Of a DNA stretch of 64,000 nucleotides, positions 22,390-35,200 are shown piece after piece. The position numbers were made by a program, and so were the translations under genes. This DNA comes from Lophius americanus (Eukaryota; Chordata; Actinopteri; Lophiiformes; Lophiidae), in NCBI GenBank assembly GCA_037951165.1, contig JBBDHG010000028.1, positions 8,303,001 through 8,367,000 on the forward strand. The letters run 5' to 3'. Numbering within the stretch: the first letter of the stretch is position 1; each line of letters opens with the position of its first letter. The notes beneath the pieces are model-generated. The model saw nothing but the letters and a program-made list of their open reading frames with translations, searched no databases and had not been told where the DNA came from.

Positions 22390-23720
22390 TTCCAGCATCA
22401 GAGGGGGGGGAGAGGCTTCTGGAGTGGGGTTGCTGGTTGTGATACCTCTCCGCATGGGATTTTTTTTTTAGACTGTTGTTGATTTGGTATATTTTGGTAA
22501 AATTTGGTTAATTTTGTGATTTGTTTGTAATTGTTAATAAATCCCATGTTTTTTTGTTTTTTTTTTACTGGTGTTTTCCTGTGGTTGTTTGGGGTCAGAG
22601 TTGGAGTTTTTTTCCAGCCCCATAGGGCCATTTAAATTTTTTTTTGCATTTGGAGAATGATTCTCGCTTTTGGTGCAAGAGGTCCCGGGATGGAACGTCC
22701 GAGAGGTGAGGTGAAGGTGTATTAGTTTGTCATTTGTTAGTTGCCGTTTAGTTCTGCTTCGGTTTTGTTTAATATGTTTGAGCACCCTGATTAGTTAGCC
22801 GCCGGGCAGGTAAAGAACTTCCCACTTTATTATTATGCCTTTCTTATTTTTGGTGGTAATCCTGAATGGGGGCTGACTGCATCAATGGTCGTCTGTCATT
22901 CACTGAATTCAGCGTTTAAAGTCTCCTGGAGCTCGGCTCGCCGCTGAAGACTAGTCATGTTAAGTGAGCCACCATTGCAGGTAGGAGATTGGGTGTCTCT
23001 AGTTTGATTCCCTGGTTTGTGCACTTTTGTCAGCAAATTCGTTATGTTTTGGTGTGCGGTGACTCTACTATATGTCGCAGAGGCGCAGCACAGAGGACAC
23101 ACGGTTTCACCACAGATAAAGCATGCACTGGAATGCAGTATGGGGAAGCAGATAATGTTCAGCTCGTCACTTCGTCTTCAGTTTCAAATGCAGTAACTTG
23201 TAAGTGACCTTTGTTTTGGTGTAACTGCTCACATTTGTGGGATCCACATTTGTGGGACACTCGTGGGTTGCTCCTTAGGTGTGAGGTCGACAACATTAGT
23301 GTGTTGCGCTGGACTACACTGTGACCATTTAGTGTTGTGGTTGTTGCAGTCCACTTTTGAATTGGTCACTTGTGTTACTGCTGTTCTGACTTTTGGTGCA
23401 AGTTCGTCGTGTCGACCTTTGACGTGTTGAGATGCAGTAGTGCCACAGATCGGCGGATCTTAGAGTGGTGGGTGTGGTTCCCTGTGTCAGCTCAGTGTGT
23501 TGCTGGTTTTCTTCCATTGGTCTCAGTAACGTATGTGTGGTAGAGAAACACATGGTGTCCTGGTATTGGCAGTTCCCTTTAGTTGGGTGTTGTTTAGTTG
23601 GTCTGCGTTTGGTGACCCTTTTGGTTTGTTACTGTTGCGCTCCACTTTTGTGGTGGTCACCAGTGTTACTGTTTCAGTGTTAGAAAAAACAGTAAGTAAA
23701 GTATTACCCAGGATTCATGT
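22390..23720. other. GT-rich stretch of unknown nature
   Basis: Differs from its AT-rich surroundings by its G and T content on the + strand. Segments 23336-23395 and 23618-23680 are related to each other (TTGC-GTCCACTTTTG-TGGTCAC-GTGTTACTG), so it carries internal degenerate duplication. A remnant of an LTR element is possible, but no PBS, LTR pair or protein similarity was found. Confidence 0.3.
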
Positions 23721-23981
23721 TTAACCCTGCTGGCAGAGTGTGAGCTCTGGTTCACACTGCCCTTTAAAATGAACCAAATTAATTAATGACAACTTTGATT
23801 CAGCCTAATGATTGAACATAACACCTTAACACTCAGAGCCAACCTAATAAAGCTCAGAATAGCTCCTGCAAGTTCAGCGCCATGAGTTGCTCGACCTACG
23901 TGTTGCTCATGTATTAGGGGCATAAACACTCTCACATCATTACAGTATGCAGAAACCTATTGAGCCAAAATATTTGCTGAA

Positions 23982-23987
23982 TTTATT
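23982..23987 (-). terminator. Candidate poly(A) signal of the obscurin-like gene
   Basis: AATAAA on the - strand, about 430 bases past the proposed stop codon. Confidence 0.35.
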
Positions 23988-24416
23988 GCAATTGGCTTCT
24001 AAACGTCTTCAAGCCAAAACTGAAGTCCAGTTGCTTTGGATTCAACCAACTCGTATTATCATAATGTATTGATTTTCTGAAAGGTTGTGATTTAATGACT
24101 ACGTCTTCAGCTCTCTCTCTCTCTCTAGTGGTTGATATTTGAATTACACCCATGGGTTTGATCAGCTGGCCGCTGATGGCTACGGTGGCCTGGAGGTGCC
24201 TCAGGAGCCCACGTGAGATGTCATAATTACAAATTAAATACAAGGTGACAAGCTTGAGGGTTTCATGCTGAATTATTCCACTGAATGCTTTTGTTTTGGC
24301 TGAACTTTAAATCATGAAGGATGTTGCATCATTTTGTACTTCCATTTCTCTGTTTTGACTTTTGTAGATGGTCCCTGATGAAGGCCGCACACACAGACTT
24401 AACTAATGTGTCCAGC

Positions 24417-24427
24417 TCAGAAGACAG
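24417..24427 (-). CDS. obsl1: Proposed terminal exon
   Basis: The last Ig exon ends with A|GTAAGT in phase 1, so one more coding exon is needed. The nearest phase-compatible acceptor, ccaaaacag at 24428-24436, opens a frame adding only T-V-F before TGA at 24417-24419. The intron would be 107 bases. A more distant exon cannot be excluded. Confidence 0.35.
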
Positions 24428-26168
24428 CTGTTTTGGATGAAAATAAGATTGTAACTTGTTTAAAAAAAAATACTTGGGTCCTTAATACCTTAGTGGAAGT
24501 AAAAGTACAATAAAAAATGTCTTCTTCTACTTACTCAGTACCCAGAGGTGGGCTCTGCTTTTTGCTTTCCCACAGGTGAACTCCACCACTCCACTCATGT
24601 CTGCAGAGGTCTGTTTGAGGATCAGCCTGTGGACTGTCCCCATCTTTTCCAGGCGAATCCAAGAGCTAGACTGTAAAGTCTCCTCGTTCAGACTCCAGAC
24701 TGGAGCTCTGAGGACCGGGACTGAGACCTCACACTCAAAGCAGGCTTCATCAGGAGCCATGACCTCCACGTCCTCCAGCTCCCTGACCATTAACAGTGAC
24801 TGGGCTGAGCAAGGACAGAGTGGAGAGGAGAAACAGAAAGCCTAGCTTACAACACTTATATTTAACAAGAAACTTGATATTATGAAGATACATTGAAATA
24901 TTTAACCTGACATCCTTGATTTATGATGGCACTTTTGCTCATTTAGCTCTCTCATATTTTTATTAGTGTTATCCATTTTTCTGGTAACATCTTGAGCCTG
25001 TGTCTCTTTTTAACTTTATGTTCAGGTTTACGGTAATATTTCTCTTCAGGGATTTTCAGAACATCACATGTAGGTGATCACAGAGTCAAGATAGTGGGAT
25101 TCAGCCTGATCTCTAATTTAGATTATTGATATCGCAATTGATTCCAGAATAGTTCAGATGCTCTGTGAAACCATAACAAAAGGTGTGATCATTTCCTAAT
25201 ACATTAGACACATTTGGGGTGAATTTGGTGGTCCGCATGGCATGGACAAAGCTTCCATAAGGCTCACAGGTCCAAACATGTATTGGAACAACATCTAGAA
25301 TGTCACCGTCTGGACAATGAAGTGAAAACCTGCCATCTTACTGCAGCTTGGCTTCAGCGTGAAAGAGTCTGGGTACTAGTATAAGACTGTCTGCAGTCCA
25401 GACCTTTCCCCCAGCGATAATATGAGGCCCACCATGAATCTCCAAATACAACAATGGTGACCTGCTGAGTAATGGTAATTGAGCCAGAGTACAAAACAAA
25501 TCTACTGTGAAATCTTAGCGTGATGTTAAAGAAAATGATGATGTCATACAGCAGTTAACACAGTATGTCTCAACAAACAAACACAAACACATTGCACTTA
25601 AAACATTCAGAAAGAGTGTAGATTATTTTTTTTCTAAAGGTTGATCAGTTGATCAAAATTTAATCTTCTTGTCTCTTGCTTTTTCAAGAATTTCCTTTTG
25701 GATCAATAAAGTTTCATTTTGTCCGTTTCACGCTTCCTGTCATTGTTTTTCTTCTCAATCTATTTTAACATTTTATTCCCTCTGTTTTGTGTTCTCCTAT
25801 GTCATCTTCATCTGTCTATTTTCACTTTTTGTCCTTCTCTTTCTCTCTCCCTCATTTCTATTCTCACCCTCCTTTCTCCCGCCCATTTGATTTCATCTAT
25901 CTCTCATTTCTTTATGAGCTTCTGTCTTCAGTTTCTTGTTGATGTCTTTTCATGTTTCAGTCATTTCTCTCTTGTGTTTTACGTTTTTCCTTTTGTTCCC
26001 CCTTTTTTAAGTGAACGTTTCTCTGTTTTGACTTGATATATTTCTCCAACTAGTGTTGTTCAGTTTTAAGCTCATTCTGCCACGACATATCTAATTAGTG
26101 TTCCATAAGTTATAAGGTAGACATTCAACCAACCCAACCTCTCACAGGACCAGGGCATGGTTGTAGCT

Positions 26169-26238
<70 letters not shown>

Positions 26239-29200
26239 ATATGTTGTATTTGATTTGATGTGTTTTTGTTTCCCCTGCATTTTATTGATTGATTTGTAGT
26301 GTTTAGTGTTAATGTTTGAAATGTTAAACTTAAATATAAAAATGGTTTTGCTAGGATTTTGTGTGATTTAATGTGAACTATATTTGGAATGATTTTCTGT
26401 TAGGAGATTTTTTTTGTTAACATTATAATTAATTTATTGTGTTAGTTGAATTTTCTAGTTTTACACTGTGAACTGGAACTGGAAGAAGACAATAAAACAA
26501 TGCTGCACTATAAACAGATGAACTCTTACCATCCACGGTCAGTCTGGCAGAGCAGGTATAATCTCCAACCTGCACGCTGTAAGTGCCGTCGTCCTCTAGC
26601 GCCACCTGCTGGATGATGAGTTTGCGGTAACCGCCTTCACTGCAGATCTCAAAGTGCTCGGAAGGCAGGATGACAGTGTTGCCTTTGAACCAGCGGATGC
26701 TGCATCTGGGGTTGGACACGGTGCAGTCCAGCATCACTCGGCTGTTCTCCAGGGCCGTCTTATCCTGCAGAGTTTTAACAATGCTGATGGGAAGCGCTGG
26801 AAAGAACAAAGAAGCATTTAGTCCAAAGAATGTCTGTATGATTGCTCGAATGAATATCATCAAATAAGTTCTGACTTGAAACATTGGATTTGTTTATTTG
26901 TTGGTTTTATTCAACAAGGTAATATTCCCAAATCAACAGACTTTTAGGAATTTTCCTTAAATGTATTTTCCTTAAATGTTGAGTATGTTCTAAAATGAAT
27001 ACTATACTACAAGAGTCTCTGGTTAATTTAATCCTGATTGATCCCCCTCAAAATCCAGGAGGAGAAATGTGGTCAGAGACTGCGACCAGAGCTGATGTTC
27101 AGCGGGTCACCTCCTGATGTGAGCCATTAACACATCCAGTCTTAAGCCTACCGACCTGTTGGCTGACTCGTCAGCTACTGTGATAGAAACAGACCATTGA
27201 TACTAATGATTTAAATTCTGCATCACTACAACCGTACTTCAAAAATGGAACGAAGAAGGAGAGAGGTTTGGAGGAGTTTCTGGTAACCTTTTCATCCAGG
27301 GTCTGGCTCCATCCGGCCAACCATCCACGCGAATACCTACAGCAAACTGTGCTCGCAGTGTTGATATGTTGGCGGAGGCATATTTAGAGTCCTACAGCTT
27401 TACAAACGTAAGACCCCGGAATTGGATAATCCTGAATCTAAATCATCAACTTTCTCCACCCACTAGTTGTTAAGCAATGAGGATAGTCTTGTTGTTTCCT
27501 CGTCAACAGCGGGACGAGGAAACAACAGTATGATGGCAACTATTGTTAGGATGAAGCTTTACTGGTGTGTGTCTGCGTGTGTTTGTCATCAGAGAAATGT
27601 ATGATGTACATTTTAGATATATATATGGAGTGACTCAAGTCTCTCAAGACTTTTAACGGATACTGGGTTTGAGAAAAGCAAGAGAGACGCTGGTTTATGG
27701 TGCTACCAAGCAATACTTAAGATTTTACCCTTTGAGGTTGAGCATACTGTTGTTGACAGGAGGTGGTTCCCACCCTCTTCCTCAATCTCTACGTTAGCCG
27801 CAATGCAAGGAGCCACCTGCTAATCAGCAGCAGTAACCATTCATGCTATTGTTCAGTCACCGATAAAACAACCATTAGGATAAACTGGGAGTTTAATATT
27901 TCCCTCTGTAGGGGATGGGGATGGAACCCCTGACCATCCGATACTACCTCCTGAGCTACATCTACTACTTCACACAACCGTTCTCCTATCTAGACTGGCT
28001 CAGCCTCGTATTTTTGCTTTACTCACTCTAAAACATAAAAAAAAAGACCCTGCCAGCCTTCATTCTGTTTCATGAATGATACGATGGAGAATGCACTGTT
28101 CCATCTGACAAAATAATCTTAACCAGGACTATGCTGTCGTCCATGACAGCAAGGATACATCCCTGAAAAGCTCCCACTCCTCTGCTTCTTACAAACAATC
28201 CCCTGATTGATCCGTTGACTGATTGTAAGGGAATGCCAAAAGAGATTTTAAGTGGGATAAAAGAGTTGATTAGGCGTATTTGAGTATAGTGATAAATGTT
28301 ATATACCCTCCACCTCCAGGTAAGCCACAGATTCAACATGTCTGCCCACAAACTTGATCTCTCCAGAGTCTTCCGCTCGCACGTTACACATCAGAAGAAA
28401 ATGTTTGGTCCCTGGAAGAGGAAGAAGAATTAGAAAATATCATGATAAAAAATTAAAAGGGAGAAAATATTTGACTCTATTTTGGCAGCTTAAGATTTTT
28501 TAAATGATTTATATAGATTTACAAATGTTTCCTCTTCAAGTTTTCTTTACGTTGTTTTTATAGTATATCAAAGAATAAACTATACATGAGATCAATTCTC
28601 AGCTTACCTTCCTGCCGGATCTTGATGGTGCTGGTGGGTTGTATCCTCTCTCCATTTTTGTACCATTCTCCCGGCACCTCCTCCACTGAGAGCTCACAAA
28701 CAAACACGGCGTTCTGATCTTCCTGGATGTCCAGATCCTCGAGGACCTTCAGGATCAGCAGCTCACGCTCTGCGAGCAAAATCAACACAAGAAGAAGCAG
28801 GAAGGTGAGGGACACCTTTGCTTTTCAGCCATATCATTAAAACCAGCTGCCTGGGATAGTGTTTCTGCTGCCAAAAAAGCTCTATGATACACTGAAAACT
28901 TTCTATAATAGCCAGAAATAACTTCTTTTTTTTTTTATCAATTTGGTGCTCCAGTAGCTCATTGCGGGATAAAACAACACAGGCTAGACTTCTCTCCTCA
29001 CACGCATCAATGAGTCTTGGTTATCCATGACCCTGTCAGTGGTTCACTGGTCATATTTGAGTCATATTTTAGTCAAATAATTGTAAGCAGTTTTAGACAA
29101 TTAAATGTATTTTTTAGAACACTTCCATCAGTCTCTGAGAGATAATCCCTGACATCTCGGACCTGAATCTATTTTGTCACTACACTCTTTTTCCATTTCA

Positions 29201-32200
29201 GATATGAGATTAAAATGAGTGATTGATTCGGGAAGTTGAGCACTTTCTAAAGGCACTGCATGCATATCATATTCATACACAGTTTTAATTTTTTTCCTTT
29301 GCAATTTTATTGAGTCTTTTTTAATCAGCAATAATCCCTGTTAATTTGGTCACAGTTAGTGTTGAATGGCATTGGGGTCGTCTCCGCATGGAAAAAAGAT
29401 CCTTAATCACCAGCTTTCTTCAGCATCTAAAGTATTTCAGACGTACAATAATTCTGGCAATTTTATGATGATGCAATGTACAATCAATAATAATTAAAAA
29501 ATCCCATCATATACAATAATTTCAGCTTTTTATGATACTTACTTTTATGGCTAAGTTATCTCATTTTAATTCATATGACCTGAAACAAAAACTACTGGTG
29601 TGGCATACAAAATTACATTTAAAATAAATTATGTGTAATAACACATTTTTCAGTCACTTTTGTGGAACTTACCTACGAAAATCATTCAGGCAATATTGAA
29701 GAAACAGCTTTTGCTTTTTAGCTATAACTCAGTCATGTAAGCAGTACTTCAGGCACAACACTTTACCATAAACTTCTACAGAGCAGGATGTTGTAGCATC
29801 TCCAGTATCACAGGTGTAAATCCCAGAATCACTGACATGACTCCTCATGATCTGAAGAAACCGTTTTCGTCCCATGGCATAGATACGCATGTCTTTATTC
29901 GGCTTCATCTCAACACCGCTCTGAAAAGAAAAGAAAACATCTTGATATATTTAAGATACATCTCCTTGAGTCGATCATATGCAGCAAATATAGAGTAAAT
30001 TCAACCAATGTTTGAGAATTTACAGCCTTAGAACTTCTGGAGATAAAGTTCCCCCTATTGATTGAAATATGTATCCTGTTTTCCTCTCATTTAAATTTCA
30101 AGTAATAGTAAATAAAACGTTTTTTGAATTATCCCGTTATCATGAATCGTCTGCTGCGTTGATGGCGTAGGCAGCGGCATTGATGATGACTCCATAATAT
30201 CCCAGACTTTTTAGGGATATAATTACAATTCAGTATGCTACCATCAACAATTTTCAAAAGATTTTGCTCGTCACATATTTGGAAAAAGTATCAGTCATAT
30301 GTAGATAGGGAGGTAGGGTATGTAGTAATGTAAGCTGGTAGGGTAGGGTATAAATATAGGTAGGTAGGGTAGGTAAGTAGGTAGTTAGGATAAATAGGGT
30401 AGGTAAGTAGAGTGCTTAAGGTAGGTAGGGTAGGCAGATAGGTAGGTAGGGTAGGTAGTTAGATTTACCCCAAAGGTGTACAAGGGTTAAAATTCATCAA
30501 TAAAATAGGTGGATAAGTGGAAAACAAAAACGGAACCAATACCTTTCTCCATTTCACATCCACATTATGTCTAGAGAGTTCACACTCTAAAGAGATAATG
30601 GTGCCGTCAGGGAATTTCTTATCCTCCAGCTTCCTGATGATGGTCACTAGAGGCTCTGGTGAGGGAAAAAAAAATGCTTTGTAGGGAAAGTACAAAAATT
30701 TGTGCTTTTATTTAAAGTGAAAAGTTAAGTGGAGTCATTTACGGTGATGACATTTTCCACCCATCGTCATCCTCAGCTTTTCAACCCCTGGCTCAAGGGG
30801 ATGATGCATAGTGAGTGACTGGGAATGGAGAGGATTAAGTCCACAGCATGAGTTAACCTCACACCAGACAAAAGTTTGGACTGAGGTACGGCTTCCCTCA
30901 TACCAGTCTATATTGTGTTTGTAACCTGAGCCTGGATAAAGGCAGCAGTAGCAGAGCCATCACTTCATTCTATTAACACGTCTCCACTGGTTGGTGGGCT
31001 GCTTTGGCTACCGCTCTGAGGTCACCACAAAATTAATACAGCAATGTTTTTGTAGTAGTACTGCACGTGGTATTGTATGTGACCTGAGAAGACTCTGTAG
31101 TTTTTGTGTTTTTGTAAATACTGCTAATAACCTCCTTGGCCACCTGTGATTGTTAACTGGTTGGTTAGCTTGGTCATTTGTCAAGAAGGGACCCATTAGA
31201 TTTTGAGGTTGACCCAGATAGAGTAGTTGGGTAACTTTTTTAACATGGTAAGGGTATTTTCTGATGTTTACCCTAAAGTGAGCAAAAAAAGGGAGCAGGT
31301 GGAGGAAAACCTGGAGAGGTGGAGGTAGACGCTAGAGAGAAGAGGAATGAAGGTCATTCGCAGCGAGACAGAATACACGTGTGTGAATGAAAGGGAGGCA
31401 GGTGGCACGGTGAGGATGCAAGGAGTCGAGGTGGAGAAAGTGCGTTCAAGGCGAGGTCAAGTACTTGGGGTCAACAAGAGTGTCAGGAGTTATCTGTGGC
31501 AGAAAATTAGCAGCAAGAGTGAAGGGAACGGTTTACAAGACGGTAGTGAGAACAGCTCTGCTCTAATCTTATTATTCATTACCTGTATATATGATAACAT
31601 TCCAGTACCCTTACTGATAACTGCCTGCTGTTTGAGCAGTTGCCTCTGATTTTTACAACCCGGATATTTAATCTGATATTTCTGTAACTGATAGCCTGAC
31701 TTCACTGTGGCTATAGGAAATCGGGTCACCTCAGGGGTCAGTGGGCGTAGTACTATTAGATGTCAAAATGGTGTTGCAGATATGTCTATTCGCCGTATCA
31801 CCAGCAATAGGAGAGGAGAGTGACAGACAATATTAAACTTGTCCTCAGCTTGGATAGAAGTAAGCCCGCCAGTGTTACCATCTAGAACAAATGACTGTTG
31901 GATGAAGATAAGCCTGACTGACAGCAGAGGCTCATCTTGATGGAGCTCAGTGACACAGAGTGGAGAGAACAGAACGAGCACCAGCTCAGTCCCATATGAG
32001 AGGTGCTGTTGGGTTGAAAAAAAATGGTTATTTTGAGGAATATAACTCGTTAACCAGTTTGAGGTTCACAAAAATACAGTCACCAGGATACTCGTGTTCA
32101 TTTAAACACATTTCTTCACGTGAGTTCAAATAGTTCAACTTAGGCGAGATATTTCCTGTCATGTAAAAACCAATCAGCATTGAGATTCTCAGTAGCAGAA

Positions 32201-35200
32201 ATGGAGGACAAGTTTACCATAGCTGGGTGAGGTTGTGAACCTGAGCAGCAGGAATGGTGGGTTTTCAAACTAATCTGACGCGAATAGATGATAAGATTTT
32301 AACCCTAACTCAATCCCTTACCCCACATGTTTTTGCGCTAAGTATACTAACACACTTTATTAAAGAGAAGGAATAACAAACACTTTATGTCATTTAATCT
32401 TAACCTCAGCCTGACCTCGGACTGCAGAGGGTTAAAGCTCACAATGCAGTTGTTTTTTTTCATTTTTTTTGAAGAAATCCTTCTATGATGAAAACATAGC
32501 ACTTAATTAATCCCCAAAGGAAATTATAGTGTTTCAGCAGCATACTAGCAGGGAAAGTATACAAAATACACAATGGACGAATAAAAATCTGAGTTAAAAT
32601 ATACGTGAACTAAGAAAACTTTTTTTAAAAATAGGAAGATTTTTTTACATCCTTAAATTTAACAAAAGCTCCTACGGCCATGTGATCTTACGACTTCATA
32701 AATGACCCCGCTGCCTCTGATTGGCTTGATATGAGAGAGACATTTCATACGCTGTTGTTCAGTGAGAAGCTAAGATGTCCGGACCACCGTAGGGCATCTC
32801 CATAGTCAAATTTACTTGGTTGAGATGAACTCAGGGTGGTCCTGCCCACCAACCGCATTTTGTCTTTTCAAATACAGCGTATTTCAAGTATACTTATTTA
32901 TCTATTGGACCTCATTCAACGTTGAAAGTGCTTCTTTGGCTCAGATACTGATTTTTTGACCTACCCTTCACGACGAGCCTCGCAGACGTCTTCAGATTTT
33001 CCACACAGAACATGAAGCTTCCAGTGTCCTCTATTGCTAGGTTAGAGATGGTGAGGCTGTGGACTTGACATTTGGCGCTCATACGGAAGTGACTTGTGGG
33101 CTTAAGCTTGATTCCGTTCCTCATCCAGGTGCCGGTGACGTGGGGATGGGAGAGCTCCACCTCAAAGGATGCGGTTTCTCTCTCGGTGGTATTAACGTCG
33201 GTCAGACCTCGATTGATTGTCACTTTTCGAGCTGTAAAGAATGGGAAAAAAGTCAGCCTGAAAAGAACATTTTTCCAACTAATTTGTGGGTATTTTTTTT
33301 TATGTACCTTCTACTATAATGAAAACAAAATAACAAAAATTAGCTGAGTGTATTATTTGAACCACTGGCCCCATTAATAGACATTTTCATCCCGCCTTAA
33401 CACTGAGCAGACGTGATGCCCAGTTTCTGTGACAGACCGGGCCTGGAGTCTGTTCCTGACAGTTCAACAAGCTGGCAATCTGATACAAACCAATAGTTTA
33501 GTTATTTGAATCGGGGGCTTTGCACAAAGGCCGGCCTTGAAACTGCCAACATTTTTCACTTATTCTAACACAGATGAACATTCCCCATGTTTATTTTGGA
33601 GACCTGATGACAACAACCTTCGTTTCGAAGGCCAGGGTATAAATTTAGATGCTATGAGAGGAGATCCAAATTCATAGGAGGTGCCAAAAGCAGCCTGAAG
33701 CACTGACTTTCCCCACGGCCCGCCTACTTTAGTGTTGAAAGAACAGCCTTTAATTCAGACAGGATCAGAGGACTAACACATATAAGAGGCAGGTAAAAAC
33801 ATAAACATCTATGACTGCGTCTTAATTGCAGAGGTGGGGAGAAATAAAGTAAAAGTATGTCTTTAATGTACTTAAGTATATTTTTCAAGTATCTGGACTT
33901 TGCTTCTTTCTTACTACTTTTCACTCACACTGCATACACCTAAATCTGAATGTTTTAATCCTTATGAATTCAAAATAGACTCGTTACTTTAGTAGATTAT
34001 TTTTATTTGAGTCATTGCATGTTTTGCTAAGATGAGGACAAAATATATAAGTTTGTTCGTAGAAACACAAACTGATCAAAAACCATCATCCTTTTTTTTT
34101 TTATTATTATTTTGTAAATGTTATAATACCACTTTTTAGTTTAATACCAATACTGCTAATTTTTTATTTCATACTACTTTCAACTCGATACCAAAACTTA
34201 CAAATACACACACACAAACTACTTCTTACTTTTATACCAAGATTTTTTTTCATATATTACTACACTTTAATTTTATACCATTGTCTTACACTTTAATTAT
34301 TTTAACATTCATACTTCCAGACAAAAGCAGGGCATAATGAGAATACATGAACACTCACGGTCCACTGTGAGCTGGGCTTGTGTGCGGTCATGGAGGGTCT
34401 CACAGCTGTAGGTGCCCCGGTCAGACATTGCCAGTCTGTGGATACGGAGACTGTGCTTTTGGCCTTTGTGTTTCAAGGTATACTTGGCTCCGGGATGGAT
34501 CAGCACCCCTTGTCTCATCCACTGCACCTCTCCAGAATCCAGGTTCACTTCCACCTCAAGAGTTGCCTCATTGTATTCTTCAGCTACAACTGGTGTCATT
34601 TTCTTGATAAACACCACCTGTTGTTCTAAAAGAGAATTTAAGGAGCTCTCAGCAGCAATCATAGTTGGAAGTTTCTTCTCTTCAGAAGACATTGCATCTA
34701 TGAATTCTTTTTATACTTTGTAACAACCTGAGGGTGAGCCACATCATTACCACAAAGCATATACTCAGCAGTTGAACTACATCTGGATTTAAACTGGTTT
34801 AATCCAGATTTAGGAATGGGTGGGTGGATAAAACTACTACTGCAAGTCCTACTGCAAATCCTGGTTTGGAAAAGACTCTTAACTCACAATAAGAACATTC
34901 AGGGACTAGCTAACAGAACCCTTCTTATTTTTCACAAGTTTTGAAAGGAGAATACCAAGCTCTGCCCTCCATTAGCCGAGTTAGAGTTCCCCAAACTCGA
35001 TACAACAGGCTGAAGAACTAATTTATACAACAGTTTTTACTGTTGCTAAACCAAAATCAGTGTACTGATGGCTGAGATTTGAATCCAAATGTTGGGTTAC
35101 TCATTATCCTCCAATGTGATTTGAATGTCTATGAAAATGTCTAATATGTGAGTATTTAATATGTTTGCAAATATCTTAGACAGAACTGACCAAGAATGCA

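Noticed and set aside
22398..22785. Lys/Gln-rich - strand frames
   Set aside because: They arise from T-runs on the + strand and have no recognisable domain.
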